From assembly GCA_026692735.1 (NCBI GenBank), contig JAPLOD010000259.1, positions 1-37,309 of the forward strand: DNA of 37,309 nt. The letters are read 5' to 3'. Of this stretch, positions 1 through 8,349 are shown in pieces. A program made the position numbers and the translations under genes. This DNA comes from Planctomycetota bacterium. Lineage in GTDB: Bacteria; Planctomycetota; SZUA-567; H5-PLA8. Numbering within the stretch: the stretch's first letter is position 1; every line of letters starts with the position of its first letter. Under the pieces are notes generated by a model. It did not search any database and was not told the origin of the DNA. It was given only the letters and a program-made list of their open reading frames with translations.

Positions 1-1452
1 GTTGAGACCGGCCGGGAGGCGTGGGTCCGTGAAGGGCAGGGGATTGACCACGACGGCATCGCCATCGGAGGCGGCGAGGTCTTCTTCGTGGACCGGGGGC
101 TCACGGAGGCCGAGCGCAAGGAGGCGGTCGCGAACACCATCCAGGATGCATCCGTCGCCGATCGCAAGCCGGTTGACGGGAAGGGCAAGCAGCTTGATCC
201 GGACCTGCGCAAGATCGTCGCGCTGGATGCTCAGACCGGCAAACCCGTCTGGGAGAAACCGTTCAACTGCGGCGATATCACGTTGGACGACAACGCCATC
301 TCGGAGGGGCGCGTCGGCGCAGCGTGCATGTACAAGGACGGCGTGCTGGTCGTGCACGGTACGGGCAGCCTGGGGCATCCACATAAGGAATTTCTCGCGG
401 GCCAGTTTGCGCGCCGCGCGCTCTATGCCTTCGACGCGAAGACCGGCAAGCTGCTCTGGGGCGGGCGCAAAGGCTACCAGAAGCGGCCGATCATCGTGGG
501 GGATCACATCTACGCCGAGCCGTTCGCATGGGAACTGAAGACCGGGAAACTGCGGACCGTGCCAAACCCGTTGAGCGGCCGGGAACAGGTTCTCGACTTC
601 CACCGCGGGTACATCGGCTGCGGCCACCTCCTTGCTTCGGCGACAACACTCTTCGGCGAGCGGCGCGGCATCGCGTACTGGAATCTCAACGAACAGGCGG
701 GCTTTGTCCCCTTTGGCGGCATGGCGCTCGCGTGCGGCCTCTGCGCCACGCCGGCCAACGGCGTCTTTGCGGTGCCCGAAGGCCGTTCCGGCTGCACCTG
801 CGATACGCCGCTCCATAGCTCGATAGTCTTCTATCCTGCGGGGCAGGAGTGTCCCGCCTACCGGTTGACGGCGAGCGCGTGGGGGACGGGCTTCACGGGG
901 GGGCTGGCGGAGGTGTTCCCGCTGCCGGTCAAGCGCGTGTCGGTGAACCTGGGTGCGCCGGGCTACAGAAACGACGCGAACGGCAACCTGTGGGTCCCCT
1001 ACCCCGCCCGTGCGGATGCGGGCCCACTGGGTAAGTGGCTCCCGACGTACCAGCACGAGCAGAGCATGTGCTACTGCGACGAGACGCTGGTCATCGCGGG
1101 CACCGATACGCCCTGGGTGTTCACGTCCGGGTACCAGCACGACAAGCCGCTGCGGTTCAAGATGATTGACGCGGGCCAGCCGGCAGCCAGGTACACGGTG
1201 AAGCTCTACTTCGCGGAGCCGCGCGACGTCAAGCCGGGCGAGCGCGTCTTCGCCGTGCGGCTGCAGGGCAAGGAGGTCCTGACGGGCTTCGACATCGTGG
1301 CTGAAGCGAACGGTCCGCGCCGGGCGCTGGTCAAGGAGTTCAAGGGCGTCGAGGTCAAGGACTACCTCGATATTGCGTTGGCGCCTTCGAACGCCACGAA
1401 GCTCAGACAGCCCGTCCTCTGCGGATTTGAAGCACTCCGCGAAGGCGAGTAG
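1..1452 (+). CDS. Secreted PQQ-type beta-propeller protein with malectin-like C-terminus (5' end missing)
   Basis: The reading frame is open from the first base, so the N-terminus lies outside the window; 483 residues are visible. Blade motifs typical of PQQ/quinoprotein-like propellers occur twice (ALDAQTGKPVW near residue 75, AFDAKTGKLLW near residue 143). The last ~90 residues contain YTVKLYFAEP and resemble a malectin-type carbohydrate-binding domain, a pairing common in secreted proteins of Planctomycetota and relatives. No PQQ-dependent dehydrogenase active site is visible, so a structural or binding role is more likely than alcohol oxidation. It is the first of four similar genes on the same strand, separated from the next by a palindromic repeat. 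Substrate and partners are unknown. The first ATG-like start in frame (GTG at 88) is not credible because the fold continues upstream of it. Confidence 0.8.
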   Translation, partial: VETGREAWVREGQGIDHDGIAIGGGEVFFVDRGLTEAERKEAVANTIQDASVADRKPVDGKGKQLDPDLRKIVALDAQTGKPVWEKPFNCGDITLDDNAISEGRVGAACMYKDGVLVVHGTGSLGHPHKEFLAGQFARRALYAFDAKTGKLLWGGRKGYQKRPIIVGDHIYAEPFAWELKTGKLRTVPNPLSGREQVLDFHRGYIGCGHLLASATTLFGERRGIAYWNLNEQAGFVPFGGMALACGLCATPANGVFAVPEGRSGCTCDTPLHSSIVFYPAGQECPAYRLTASAWGTGFTGGLAEVFPLPVKRVSVNLGAPGYRNDANGNLWVPYPARADAGPLGKWLPTYQHEQSMCYCDETLVIAGTDTPWVFTSGYQHDKPLRFKMIDAGQPAARYTVKLYFAEPRDVKPGERVFAVRLQGKEVLTGFDIVAEANGPRRALVKEFKGVEVKDYLDIALAPSNATKLRQPVLCGFEALREGE

Positions 1453-1473
1453 TCTATTGGCTGCCGGCCATAT

Positions 1474-1517
1474 CCACGGGCGGGACGCCCGTGGTACCAC
1501 GAACGTCTCGTTCGTGG
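1474..1517. repeat. Twin-hairpin palindromic repeat between propeller genes
   Basis: Two perfect hairpins stand back to back. The first has arms CCACGGGCG at 1474-1482 and 1486-1494 around a GGA loop. The second has arms CCACGAACG at 1497-1505 and 1509-1517 around TCT. The layout matches the element inside the next gene (2628-2678), so this is probably a dispersed REP-like family rather than a terminator: there is no T-tract. Confidence 0.75.
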
Positions 1518-1556
1518 CACGACCGGCGTGATCGCCCGGCAAAGGAGACCGGACCG

Positions 1557-3284
1557 TTGCCCTATCGCCCTGCAGCCGGCATGCGCTTCGCCGGCATAGC
1601 CATCCAGATCGCCAGTGTCGCATTCGCGGCGAACGCGCTGGCAGCCGACGGCACGGCCGTCAGTGGTTCGGGCGATTGGCCGCAGTGGGGCGGCACGAAC
1701 AGCCGCAACATGGCGTCGCCGGCCAAAGGCATCCCGGATTCGGTGGACCCCGGCCCGAAGTTGCCCGGCGGCGGGTTCGACGCGAGCCAAGGGCGCAACA
1801 TCAAGTGGGTCGCGCGGCTCGGCTCATACTGCTGCTCCACCCCCGTCGTCTCGGGCGGCAAGGTCTTCGTGGGGACGAACAATGTCGCACCCCGCGACCC
1901 GAAGTTCACGGGCGCGCGCGGCGTGCTGCTGTGCCTGGAGGAGGCGACGGGGAAGTTTCTGTGGCAGTGTTCCCTCCCGGGTCTCCCCAAGGCCGGCAAC
2001 GCCAACATGTGCTACCCCCAGATCGGCCTGTGCTCATCACCGCTGATCGAAGGCAAGCGGGCGTACCTCGTGACGAACCGCGCGGAAGTGCTGTGCCTGA
2101 GCACCGATGGCCTGGCCAACGGCAACAACGAAGGGCCGTACAAAGACGAGGCGGTTCTGTACTCGCACTTCAACGGCATCGAACTCAACCCCGAGCAGAT
2201 CCAGGACGGCAAGATCCTGCGCGCCAGGAAGGGACTGCCGATCTGGGTGTGGAAGCAGCCCACCAAGCCGGTGACGCTCGGCCCCACCGACGCGGACGTG
2301 ATCTGGCGCTACGACATGCTGAACGAACTGCCCTGCTGGGTGCAGGACGCCGCGTGTTGTTCCGTCCTGGCCCACGGCGAGTATCTGTACGTCTGCACGC
2401 CCAACGGCGTGGACGAATCGCACACGCGCCGGCCCACGCCGGACGCGCCGGCGATTATCGTGATGGACAAGAAGACGGGAAAGGTCGTTGCCACGGACGA
2501 CGCCCGGATCGGTCCGCGCATCCTCCACGGCTCGTGGTCCTCGCCGTCGCTCGGCCAGGCCGGCGGCAAGACGCTGGTGTTCCTCGCGGGGCCGGACGGG
2601 GTGTGCTACGCGTTCGATGCGACACCGGTGGCACGGGCGTCCTCGCCCGTGAAACATGGGCAGGATGCCCATGCTACAGGAATCATCAAGAAGGTCTGGT
2701 GGGCCGATGGCAACCTGCCCAAGAACCGTTTCACGGACCCGCGCAAGTGCGACTACGCTTCGCACGAGAAACCCGGCCCCCAGGGGCCCAGCGAGTACAT
2801 CGCGACACCGGTCTTCCATGAAGGGCGCGTCTACGTGGCCATCGGACAGGACCCGATGCACGGCCCCGGACCGGGGTTGCTTTCCTGCATAGACGCATCG
2901 AAGGAAGGCGACATCACCGAGTCGGGAAAGGTCTGGCAGTACGAGGGACTCAACCGCACGCTGTCCACCGTCTCCATCGCCGACGGCCTGCTGTTCATCG
3001 GCGACCTCAAAGGCGCAGTCCACTGCCTGGACGCGGCGACGGGCAAGCCCTACTGGGTCCATCAGAGCGGCTCGTCCATGTGGGGTTCGACGCTGGTGGC
3101 GGACGGAAAGGTCTTCTTCGGCACCGATGGAGGCCATCTGTGGGTGCTGGCAGCCTCCAAGGAACTGAAGGTGCTCAGCAAGGTCTACCTGGGCGCGTCA
3201 ATCCAGACCACGCCGGTCGTGGCCAACGGCGTCTTGTACGTGGCGACGTGCAAGCACCTCTTCGCGGTACAGTCGAAGCCGTAG
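1557..3284 (+). CDS. Secreted PQQ-like beta-propeller protein carrying an in-frame palindromic insertion
   Basis: I chose a TTG start at 1557 because AAAGGAG lies at 1541-1547, 9 nt upstream. It gives eight residues before MRFAG, exactly as in the paralogue at 3336. The product is 575 aa. A signal peptide ends near ANALAADG (about residue 30), followed by DWPQWGG, the usual start of this propeller family, then blade motifs such as CLDAATGKPYWV. The frame is closely related along its length to the next gene, so the pair is a tandem duplication. Against that paralogue it has an extra segment around residues 358-374 (VARASSPV...GQDAHATG) encoded by a palindromic repeat. Role unknown: probably periplasmic or surface-located. 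A GTG at 1491 is an alternative start but falls inside a hairpin repeat and lacks a ribosome binding site. Confidence 0.85.
   Translation: MPYRPAAGMRFAGIAIQIASVAFAANALAADGTAVSGSGDWPQWGGTNSRNMASPAKGIPDSVDPGPKLPGGGFDASQGRNIKWVARLGSYCCSTPVVSGGKVFVGTNNVAPRDPKFTGARGVLLCLEEATGKFLWQCSLPGLPKAGNANMCYPQIGLCSSPLIEGKRAYLVTNRAEVLCLSTDGLANGNNEGPYKDEAVLYSHFNGIELNPEQIQDGKILRARKGLPIWVWKQPTKPVTLGPTDADVIWRYDMLNELPCWVQDAACCSVLAHGEYLYVCTPNGVDESHTRRPTPDAPAIIVMDKKTGKVVATDDARIGPRILHGSWSSPSLGQAGGKTLVFLAGPDGVCYAFDATPVARASSPVKHGQDAHATGIIKKVWWADGNLPKNRFTDPRKCDYASHEKPGPQGPSEYIATPVFHEGRVYVAIGQDPMHGPGPGLLSCIDASKEGDITESGKVWQYEGLNRTLSTVSIADGLLFIGDLKGAVHCLDAATGKPYWVHQSGSSMWGSTLVADGKVFFGTDGGHLWVLAASKELKVLSKVYLGASIQTTPVVANGVLYVATCKHLFAVQSKP
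2628..2678. repeat. Palindromic element inserted in frame in a coding sequence
   Basis: Two hairpins sit inside the propeller gene: CACGGGCG (2632-2639) pairs with CGCCCGTG (2644-2651), and CATGGGCA (2655-2662) pairs with TGCCCATG (2666-2673). The paralogue at 3336-5090 has a short unrelated linker here. The element keeps the frame open and encodes VARASSPVKHGQDAHAT. Peptides of this kind recur in predicted proteins of Planctomycetota and related phyla, from memory of such annotations; this was not searched. Confidence 0.8.
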
Positions 3285-3335
3285 CGCCTGGGGCTGCGGC
3301 CGGTGTATGCGGCCAAGACAACGGAGGCCGACTCA

Positions 3336-5090
3336 ATGCACGCACGCCGGATCGGGGGGATGCGCTTCGCCGGGATAGCCGCGCTGAGCGCCAGCGTCGC
3401 GCTTGCGGTGAACGCGCTGGCAGCCGACAGCACACTGGCTGCGGCCAGTGGCACAAACGGCAAGGCCGGCAGCGGCACAGGCGACTGGCCGCAGTGGGGC
3501 GGGACGGACGCGCGCACCATGGCCTCGCCCGCCAAAGGCATCCCGGAGTCGTTCGATCCCGGCCCGAAGCTCAAGACCGGCGAGTACGAGCTGAGCAAAG
3601 GGAAGAACGTGAAGTGGGTCGCGCGGCTGGGCTCCTACTGCTGCGGCACGCCGACCGTCTCCGGCGGCAAGGTCTTCGTCGGGACGAACAACGTCGCGCC
3701 GCGCGATCCGAAGTACAAGGGCGAGCGCGGCGTGGTGATGTGCTTCGAGGAGGCGACGGGCAAATTCCTGTGGCAGTGCGCGCTGCCGGCCATCCCGAAG
3801 ATGGGCAACGCGAACATGTTCTTCGCGCAGCTCGGGATCTGTTCGTCGCCGCTGGTTGACGGAGAGCGCGTGTACTTCGTAACGAACCGCGCGGAACTGC
3901 TGTGCGTCAGCACCAACGGCCTGGGCGACGGCAAGAACGAAGGGCCGTACAAGGACGAGGCGCTCCTGTACGCGCCTTTCGTGGGCCTGCAACTCAACCC
4001 CGAGCTGGTTCAGAACGGCAGGATCGTGCGCGCCAAAAAGGGCCTGCCGATCTGGGTGTGGAAGCAGCCCACGGACCCGGTGACGCTGAGCGCTACCGAT
4101 GCCGACGTCATCTGGCGCTACGACATGCTGAACGACCTGCCCTGCTGGGTGCAGGACGCCGCGAGCTGCTCGCCGCTGGTCCACGGCGACTACCTGTACG
4201 TGTGCACGCCCAACGGCGTGGAGGAATCGCACAGAATCCTGCCGACGCCGGACGCGCCGGCCATCATTGTGATGGACAAGAAGACCGGGAAGGTCGTCGC
4301 GACGGACGATGCGAAGATCGGGCCGCGCACGCTGCACGGCTCCTGGTCGTCGCCGTCGCTGGGCCAGGCCGGCGGCAAGACGCTGCTGTTCCTGGCGGCG
4401 CCGGACGGGGTGTGCTATGCGTTCGATCCGAAGCCCGTTCCGTCGGAGAGCGGCGGGGTGGGCACGCTCAAGAAGGTCTGGTCGTTCGACGGCAACCTGC
4501 AGAAGAACCGCTTCACCGACCCGCGCAAGTGCAACTATGCGTCGCACAACAAACCGGGCGCCGAGGGGCCCAGCGAGTACATCGCGACGCCGGCCTTCCA
4601 CGAAGGGCGGGTCTACGTGGCCAACGGGCAGGACCCGCGGCATGGCCCCGGCCCCGCGGTGCTGTCCTGCATTGACGCCTCGAAGGAAGGCGACATCACC
4701 GACTCCGGCAAGGTCTGGCAGTACACCGATCTCAACCGGACGCTGTCCACCGTCTCGATCGCCGACGGCCTGCTCTTCATCGGGGACCTCAAAGGCGCGG
4801 TGCACTGCCTGGATGCGGCCACGGGCAAGCCGTACTGGGTGCATCCGACGGAATCTCCGATGTGGGGTTCCACGTTCGCCGTGGACGGGAAGGTGTTCGT
4901 CGGCAACGAGAAGGGCGATCTGTGGGTCCTGGCAGCCTCCAAGGAACTGAAGGTGCTCAGCAAGATCAACCTCGGCGCGCCCATCTACGCGACGCCCATC
5001 GTGGCCAACGGCGTGCTCTACGTGGCGACCAACAAGCATCTCTTCGCGGTACAACAGACGAACCGCCAAGACGCCAAGGACGCCAAGTAG
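3336..5090 (+). CDS. Secreted PQQ-like beta-propeller protein
   Basis: The ATG at 3336 follows GGAG at 3322-3325 and gives MHARRIGG before MRFAG, aligned with the TTG start of the preceding paralogue. The product is 584 aa. The signal peptide ends near NALAADS (about residue 30). Then come DWPQWGGTDART, several blade repeats, and a C-terminal LYVATNKHLFAVQ blade. Nearly all conserved positions are shared with the 1557-3284 protein, but this copy lacks the palindrome-encoded insert, so it is the better model of the ancestral form. Probably exported. Several Cys-containing segments (SYCCGTP, PCWVQDAASCS) are conserved between the two and could form disulphides. The exact function is unknown. 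The gene is about 50 nt downstream of its paralogue and probably co-transcribed with it. Confidence 0.88.
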   Translation: MHARRIGGMRFAGIAALSASVALAVNALAADSTLAAASGTNGKAGSGTGDWPQWGGTDARTMASPAKGIPESFDPGPKLKTGEYELSKGKNVKWVARLGSYCCGTPTVSGGKVFVGTNNVAPRDPKYKGERGVVMCFEEATGKFLWQCALPAIPKMGNANMFFAQLGICSSPLVDGERVYFVTNRAELLCVSTNGLGDGKNEGPYKDEALLYAPFVGLQLNPELVQNGRIVRAKKGLPIWVWKQPTDPVTLSATDADVIWRYDMLNDLPCWVQDAASCSPLVHGDYLYVCTPNGVEESHRILPTPDAPAIIVMDKKTGKVVATDDAKIGPRTLHGSWSSPSLGQAGGKTLLFLAAPDGVCYAFDPKPVPSESGGVGTLKKVWSFDGNLQKNRFTDPRKCNYASHNKPGAEGPSEYIATPAFHEGRVYVANGQDPRHGPGPAVLSCIDASKEGDITDSGKVWQYTDLNRTLSTVSIADGLLFIGDLKGAVHCLDAATGKPYWVHPTESPMWGSTFAVDGKVFVGNEKGDLWVLAASKELKVLSKINLGAPIYATPIVANGVLYVATNKHLFAVQQTNRQDAKDAK

Positions 5091-5220
5091 GATACAGGAT
5101 ACAGGATACAGGATACGGGATACGAGATGCACGATACGGGATTCATGATGCCGCGCGCGCAAACAACCATCCTGCAGCCTGTATCCTATATCTCGTATCT
5201 GCGTTCATCTGCGTTCATCT
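5091..5220. repeat. GATACAG heptad repeat, inverted, with a GCGTTCATCT tandem
   Basis: Directly after the stop codon at 5090, heptads run in tandem: GATACAG at 5091, 5098 and 5105, then GATACGG at 5112 and GATACGA at 5119. The complementary heptads CTGTATC (5179-5185), CTATATC (5186-5192) and TCGTATC (5193-5199) follow about 55 bp later, making a large imperfect inverted repeat. Next comes a 10-bp tandem, GCGTTCATCT, at 5201-5210 and 5211-5220. The repeat overlaps the predicted N-terminus of the following gene. Confidence 0.75.
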
Positions 5221-6383
5221 GCGGTTTCATTGCGTGCGTGGCGACGGCCGCGGATTGGCCGCAGTGGCGCGGGCCGGGACGCGACGGGATTTCGCTGGAC
5301 GTGCCTGCGCAGCTTCCCGAGAAGAAGGCGCTCTGGCAGCAACCTCTGGAAAGCGACGCCCCCGCGGGACTGGTCGTGGCGGGGGGCTTCGTCGTCGCGG
5401 CATGCCACGTGAAGGACGAGGACCAGGTCCGCTGCTTCAAGGCCGGGAGCGGAGAGGCGGTCTGGAGCTACTCGACACCGAACGCGCTGCAGATACAGAC
5501 CGGATCGGGGCCGCGCGCGACGCCTGTGGTCCACGAAGGCCGCGTGTTCACCATGAGCGCCATCGGCGAGTTGTGCTGCCTGGACCTGGCCAAAGGCACC
5601 GTGGTCTGGAAGCTCAACTTCACGCAGGATTTCAAGGCGCACATGCCGACGTGGGGCTTCTGCGGGTCGCCGCTGGTGGCCGACGGCAAGCTGATCGTCA
5701 GCACGCTCGACCCGGCGGCGGGCATCGCGGCATTTGACCCGGCGACCGGGACGGTGCTGTGGCAGACCAAGGGCGAGGGGCAGCCGCATTCAAGCTACCT
5801 GGCCGGCAGATTCGGCGATGTCATGCAGGTGGTCGGCTACGACGGCCCCGCGCTGGCCGGCTGGGAACTGGCGACCGGCAAGAAGCTGTGGAGCGTCACG
5901 CCGGAGAACCCCGGCGACTTCAACGTGGGCACGCCGGTGAACGTGGACGGGAAGCTGCTGGTGGCCACCGAGAACAATGCCACGCGGCTTTTCGGCTTCG
6001 AGAAGGGCGGGAAGATCGTCCCGGAGCCGCTGGCGAAGAACGCGGAACTGACGCCCGGCATGGCCACGCCGGTCTGCTACAAGAACCTGATCTTCGGGAG
6101 CGGCAACGATTTTCAATGTCTCGACCCGAAGACGCTGGAGACGCTGTGGGTGGAATCGCAGCAGGTCGCGATCACGGGCTTCACGGTCGTGATCGCGGGG
6201 AATGACCGGCTGCTGGTGCTGCAGCAGGACGGCTGGCTGTCTCTGGTGGCGGCGAAGGCCGACAAGTGCGAACTGATCGGCACGATGAGGATCTGTGGGA
6301 AGACCTTTTCGCACCCGGCGCTGGCGGACGGGAAACTGTACCTGCGGGATGCGAAAGCGCTGTACTGCTACGGACTGAAGTAG
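5127..6383 (+). CDS. PQQ-like beta-propeller protein (shorter type)
   Basis: From the first ATG this would be 418 aa, but the first ~30 codons fall inside a repeat, so the start is uncertain. An ATG at 5145 or a non-ATG start near 5200 is also possible, and no good ribosome binding site was found. The segment SSAFICGFIACVATA just before ADWPQWRGPGRDG looks like a signal peptide core partly supplied by repeat sequence. The body has typical blades (CLDLAKGTVVWKL, AFDPATGTVLWQT, GWELATGKKLWSV) and a clean C-terminal blade ending CYGLK. ADWPQWRGPGRDG is the family's usual mature N-terminus, so the protein is probably exported. It is only distantly related to the two preceding propellers. Its 3' end converges with the acetyltransferase gene 4 bp away. 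Confidence 0.82.
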   Translation: MHDTGFMMPRAQTTILQPVSYISYLRSSAFICGFIACVATAADWPQWRGPGRDGISLDVPAQLPEKKALWQQPLESDAPAGLVVAGGFVVAACHVKDEDQVRCFKAGSGEAVWSYSTPNALQIQTGSGPRATPVVHEGRVFTMSAIGELCCLDLAKGTVVWKLNFTQDFKAHMPTWGFCGSPLVADGKLIVSTLDPAAGIAAFDPATGTVLWQTKGEGQPHSSYLAGRFGDVMQVVGYDGPALAGWELATGKKLWSVTPENPGDFNVGTPVNVDGKLLVATENNATRLFGFEKGGKIVPEPLAKNAELTPGMATPVCYKNLIFGSGNDFQCLDPKTLETLWVESQQVAITGFTVVIAGNDRLLVLQQDGWLSLVAAKADKCELIGTMRICGKTFSHPALADGKLYLRDAKALYCYGLK

Positions 6384-6387
6384 CCGA

Positions 6388-6942
6388 TCAGCCGCCGCGC
6401 TTCACAGAGGCTGCCTGTTCCGCCGGCTCGCCGCCGCGCAGGCCGCAGGCCATGCGCAGATATGTTTCACCATCGTCTTTGCTGATGTATTCGTCATATC
6501 TGACGAAGCCGCGCTTTTCGTAGAGACGCCAGGCCACGACATTGTCCTTCACGACCGTCAGGAACACTTGCGCCAAGCGACGGTCGCGCGCGGTTTGCAT
6601 CACGCGGTCCATGAGCGTCCCGCCAAGGCCCTGGCCATGATGATCGTCGGCGATGCCCAGGCCGAACATGGGCTTGTCCGTGTCGAGGTCCCAGAGGAAA
6701 CACCAGCCGACAACGCGCGGGCCGGTCAGCGCGAGCAGGTCAAACCGGATATCTTTCTCGACACCGTTATTGAGGGCGAGCTTCAAACAGACATCCGCGG
6801 CGGTCTTCGTGCCCAGCGGCCGGAACGTGCGGATGGACGCCTTGCTCAAACCATTGTAGAAGGCGGCGAGGGTCTCGGCGTCAGCGGGCTGCATGCGGCG
6901 GATGAGGAACGAAGTCTGGTCAGTCATGGCGTGAGCGTTCAT
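6388..6942 (-). CDS. GNAT-family N-acetyltransferase
   Basis: 184 aa from the outer ATG at 6942; a second ATG at 6927 (MTDQTSF) is equally good and neither has a clear ribosome binding site. The acetyl-CoA binding motif A is visible in FGLGIADDHHGQGLGGTLM (Q-x-x-G-x-G type, about residues 93-111). It is followed by VFLTVVKDNVVAWRLYEKRGF, the conserved beta5/alpha4 segment that closes GNAT folds. The family transfers acetyl groups from acetyl-CoA to amines on small molecules or protein N-termini; nothing here gives the substrate. It is cytoplasmic, with no signal peptide. The gene lies tail-to-tail with the propeller cluster and 50 bp upstream of the secreted HExxH protein gene on the same strand. 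Confidence 0.85.
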   Translation of the reverse strand: MNAHAMTDQTSFLIRRMQPADAETLAAFYNGLSKASIRTFRPLGTKTAADVCLKLALNNGVEKDIRFDLLALTGPRVVGWCFLWDLDTDKPMFGLGIADDHHGQGLGGTLMDRVMQTARDRRLAQVFLTVVKDNVVAWRLYEKRGFVRYDEYISKDDGETYLRMACGLRGGEPAEQAASVKRGG

Positions 6943-6995
6943 CGGCTAGCGCAGCGGGCGAGATCGTTGAACGGGGGCCGCCCACTCCTGCGTAC

Positions 6996-8054
6996 TTACT
7001 TCTTCGCCTTGCACACGTCGCCGGGCAGTGGCTGGCCGGGCGTCGCGTGCATCGTGGCCTCGGTCCACATCTGCCGCGTAATGTGGTCTTCCATAATGTG
7101 CTGGTAGAGCTTTATCCACGTGGTCTCGGTCTTCTTGCGAGCGTATTCCTGGTCGCCGCCGGGGCGGTTGTCGCCTTCCATTCGTCCGGAGTCGCTGCTG
7201 GGCACAAGCGGGTCGGGATAGTGCAGGACGTGGCAGAACATCCAGTCAATCTGGTGGAGCCACTCGTGGGTCTCCATCTCACCGTCCGTTTCCCCAGGGA
7301 ACGGATAGTTGGTGTGCCAGGGAACCATGATGAAGCCCGCGCCTTTGAAATCGCCGCAACTTCCGAACGTGGCGGCAACGAAGGGCGCCGGCACGGACGG
7401 GCCTTTGTCGCCGTTGTACTTCACGTAAGCAATGACGGTGTCGTACGTCTTCTCTTTGATCAGGGGATCAATGGCCGGGCGCAGCAGATGCGGCGCCGGC
7501 GTGAACGGCCCCTGGCCCTGGCCGTGCAGCTTGGTGAGGGGTTCGTCAAGCACCTTGATGTCCGTGTCGAGCCGCAACATGCCGCTGGAAAACTGGAAGA
7601 CGTGCTTGCCGAAGGCTTCGATGCTGCCGCGAATCTTCTTCTCGTTGTCCTCGCTGACGGTCTTCTCCACGGCGATCTGGTTGTTCTTGGCGTCCGTCCA
7701 CGAGAACTCCAGCTTCCGGAAGATGACGACCAGCACCTTCCAGGGGTGAGCCTTCTCCGGATCGGTGTTCCGCGGGACCTTGGGGCGCAACTCCTTGATG
7801 TGAGCGCGGGCCTCGATGCGCTGTTCCTCGGTGGACGGGCAGCGGTCAATGACGCGCTCCCACGCCGTGAGAGCGCCCGGCCAGTCTTCGGCCTTCTCGG
7901 CGTCCAACGCCTTTGTGCGGCACTCGGCGGCGTCCATGGCCTGCAGCGCCGTCAGCAGATAAGGGAACGCGGCTTCCTTCGGCTTCTCCGCTTCGCCGGC
8001 GCGGCCCACGAGAGGAACAAGGGCGAGGCTCAGAAGACAAAGGATGTGGCGCAT
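6996..8054 (-). CDS. Secreted putative zinc-metalloprotease-like protein (HEWLH)
   Basis: 352 aa, starting with a clear signal peptide (MRHILCLLSLALVPLVGRAGEA). AAGGA lies about 8 nt upstream of the ATG. Residues ~38-90 look like a short TPR-type helical pair (AEDWPGALTAWERVIDRCP). The main domain contains HEWLH at residues 263-267, which fits the HExxH zinc-binding pattern, preceded by METH and followed by QIDWMFCHVLHYPD. His or Asp residues further on (residues ~275-290) could supply the third ligand. I do not recognise the family and cannot confirm catalysis. It may be a secreted peptidase, or a domain related to those that act on polysaccharide-associated proteins. Not obviously co-functional with its neighbours; it is transcribed away from the GTPase gene. 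Confidence 0.7.
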   Translation of the reverse strand: MRHILCLLSLALVPLVGRAGEAEKPKEAAFPYLLTALQAMDAAECRTKALDAEKAEDWPGALTAWERVIDRCPSTEEQRIEARAHIKELRPKVPRNTDPEKAHPWKVLVVIFRKLEFSWTDAKNNQIAVEKTVSEDNEKKIRGSIEAFGKHVFQFSSGMLRLDTDIKVLDEPLTKLHGQGQGPFTPAPHLLRPAIDPLIKEKTYDTVIAYVKYNGDKGPSVPAPFVAATFGSCGDFKGAGFIMVPWHTNYPFPGETDGEMETHEWLHQIDWMFCHVLHYPDPLVPSSDSGRMEGDNRPGGDQEYARKKTETTWIKLYQHIMEDHITRQMWTEATMHATPGQPLPGDVCKAKK

Positions 8055-8222
8055 GAGGGGCGTCCTTGATTGGCGGTGCGGGCGATCCGGCGGATCGCTC
8101 TACGGGCGGGTATCATAGCCAAGGTGCGAGCGCTGTAAAGTAAACGAGGTTCTGAACACGTTCTGGTGGCAGTGGAATCGCGTGCGCGGTATCATGCGGA
8201 GGATTCCGCCGGAGGGCTTGCG

Positions 8223-8345
8223 ATGGTTGCTGCTCACAAGACGCCAAGCACACGTGGCGCGGGCTGCCAGCTCGTGGTTCACGGGCGACACGACCCGCTG
8301 TGGCGCGGCCACTTCACGCTGTTCACGTCCGGACCGGAGAGATAG
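8223..8345 (+). CDS. Possible small protein upstream of dynamin-like gene
   Basis: A 40-codon ORF with a strong ribosome binding site (GGAGGG at 8211-8216, 6 nt before the ATG). It ends with TAG 4 nt before the GTG start of the dynamin-like gene, so the two could be coupled. The product ends GHFTLFTSGPER and has no signal peptide, TM segment or recognised motif. It may be real, or only a translated leader; the evidence is the spacing and ribosome binding site alone. Confidence 0.3.
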   Translation: MVAAHKTPSTRGAGCQLVVHGRHDPLWRGHFTLFTSGPER

Positions 8346-8349
8346 CCAC

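Noticed and set aside
3333-5162. 609-codon - strand ORF
   Set aside because: Antisense to a well-supported propeller gene; high-GC shadow.
8082-8098. GCGATCC/GGATCGC hairpin as a terminator
   Set aside because: It lies between divergent genes at their 5' ends and has no T-tract; too short to call.
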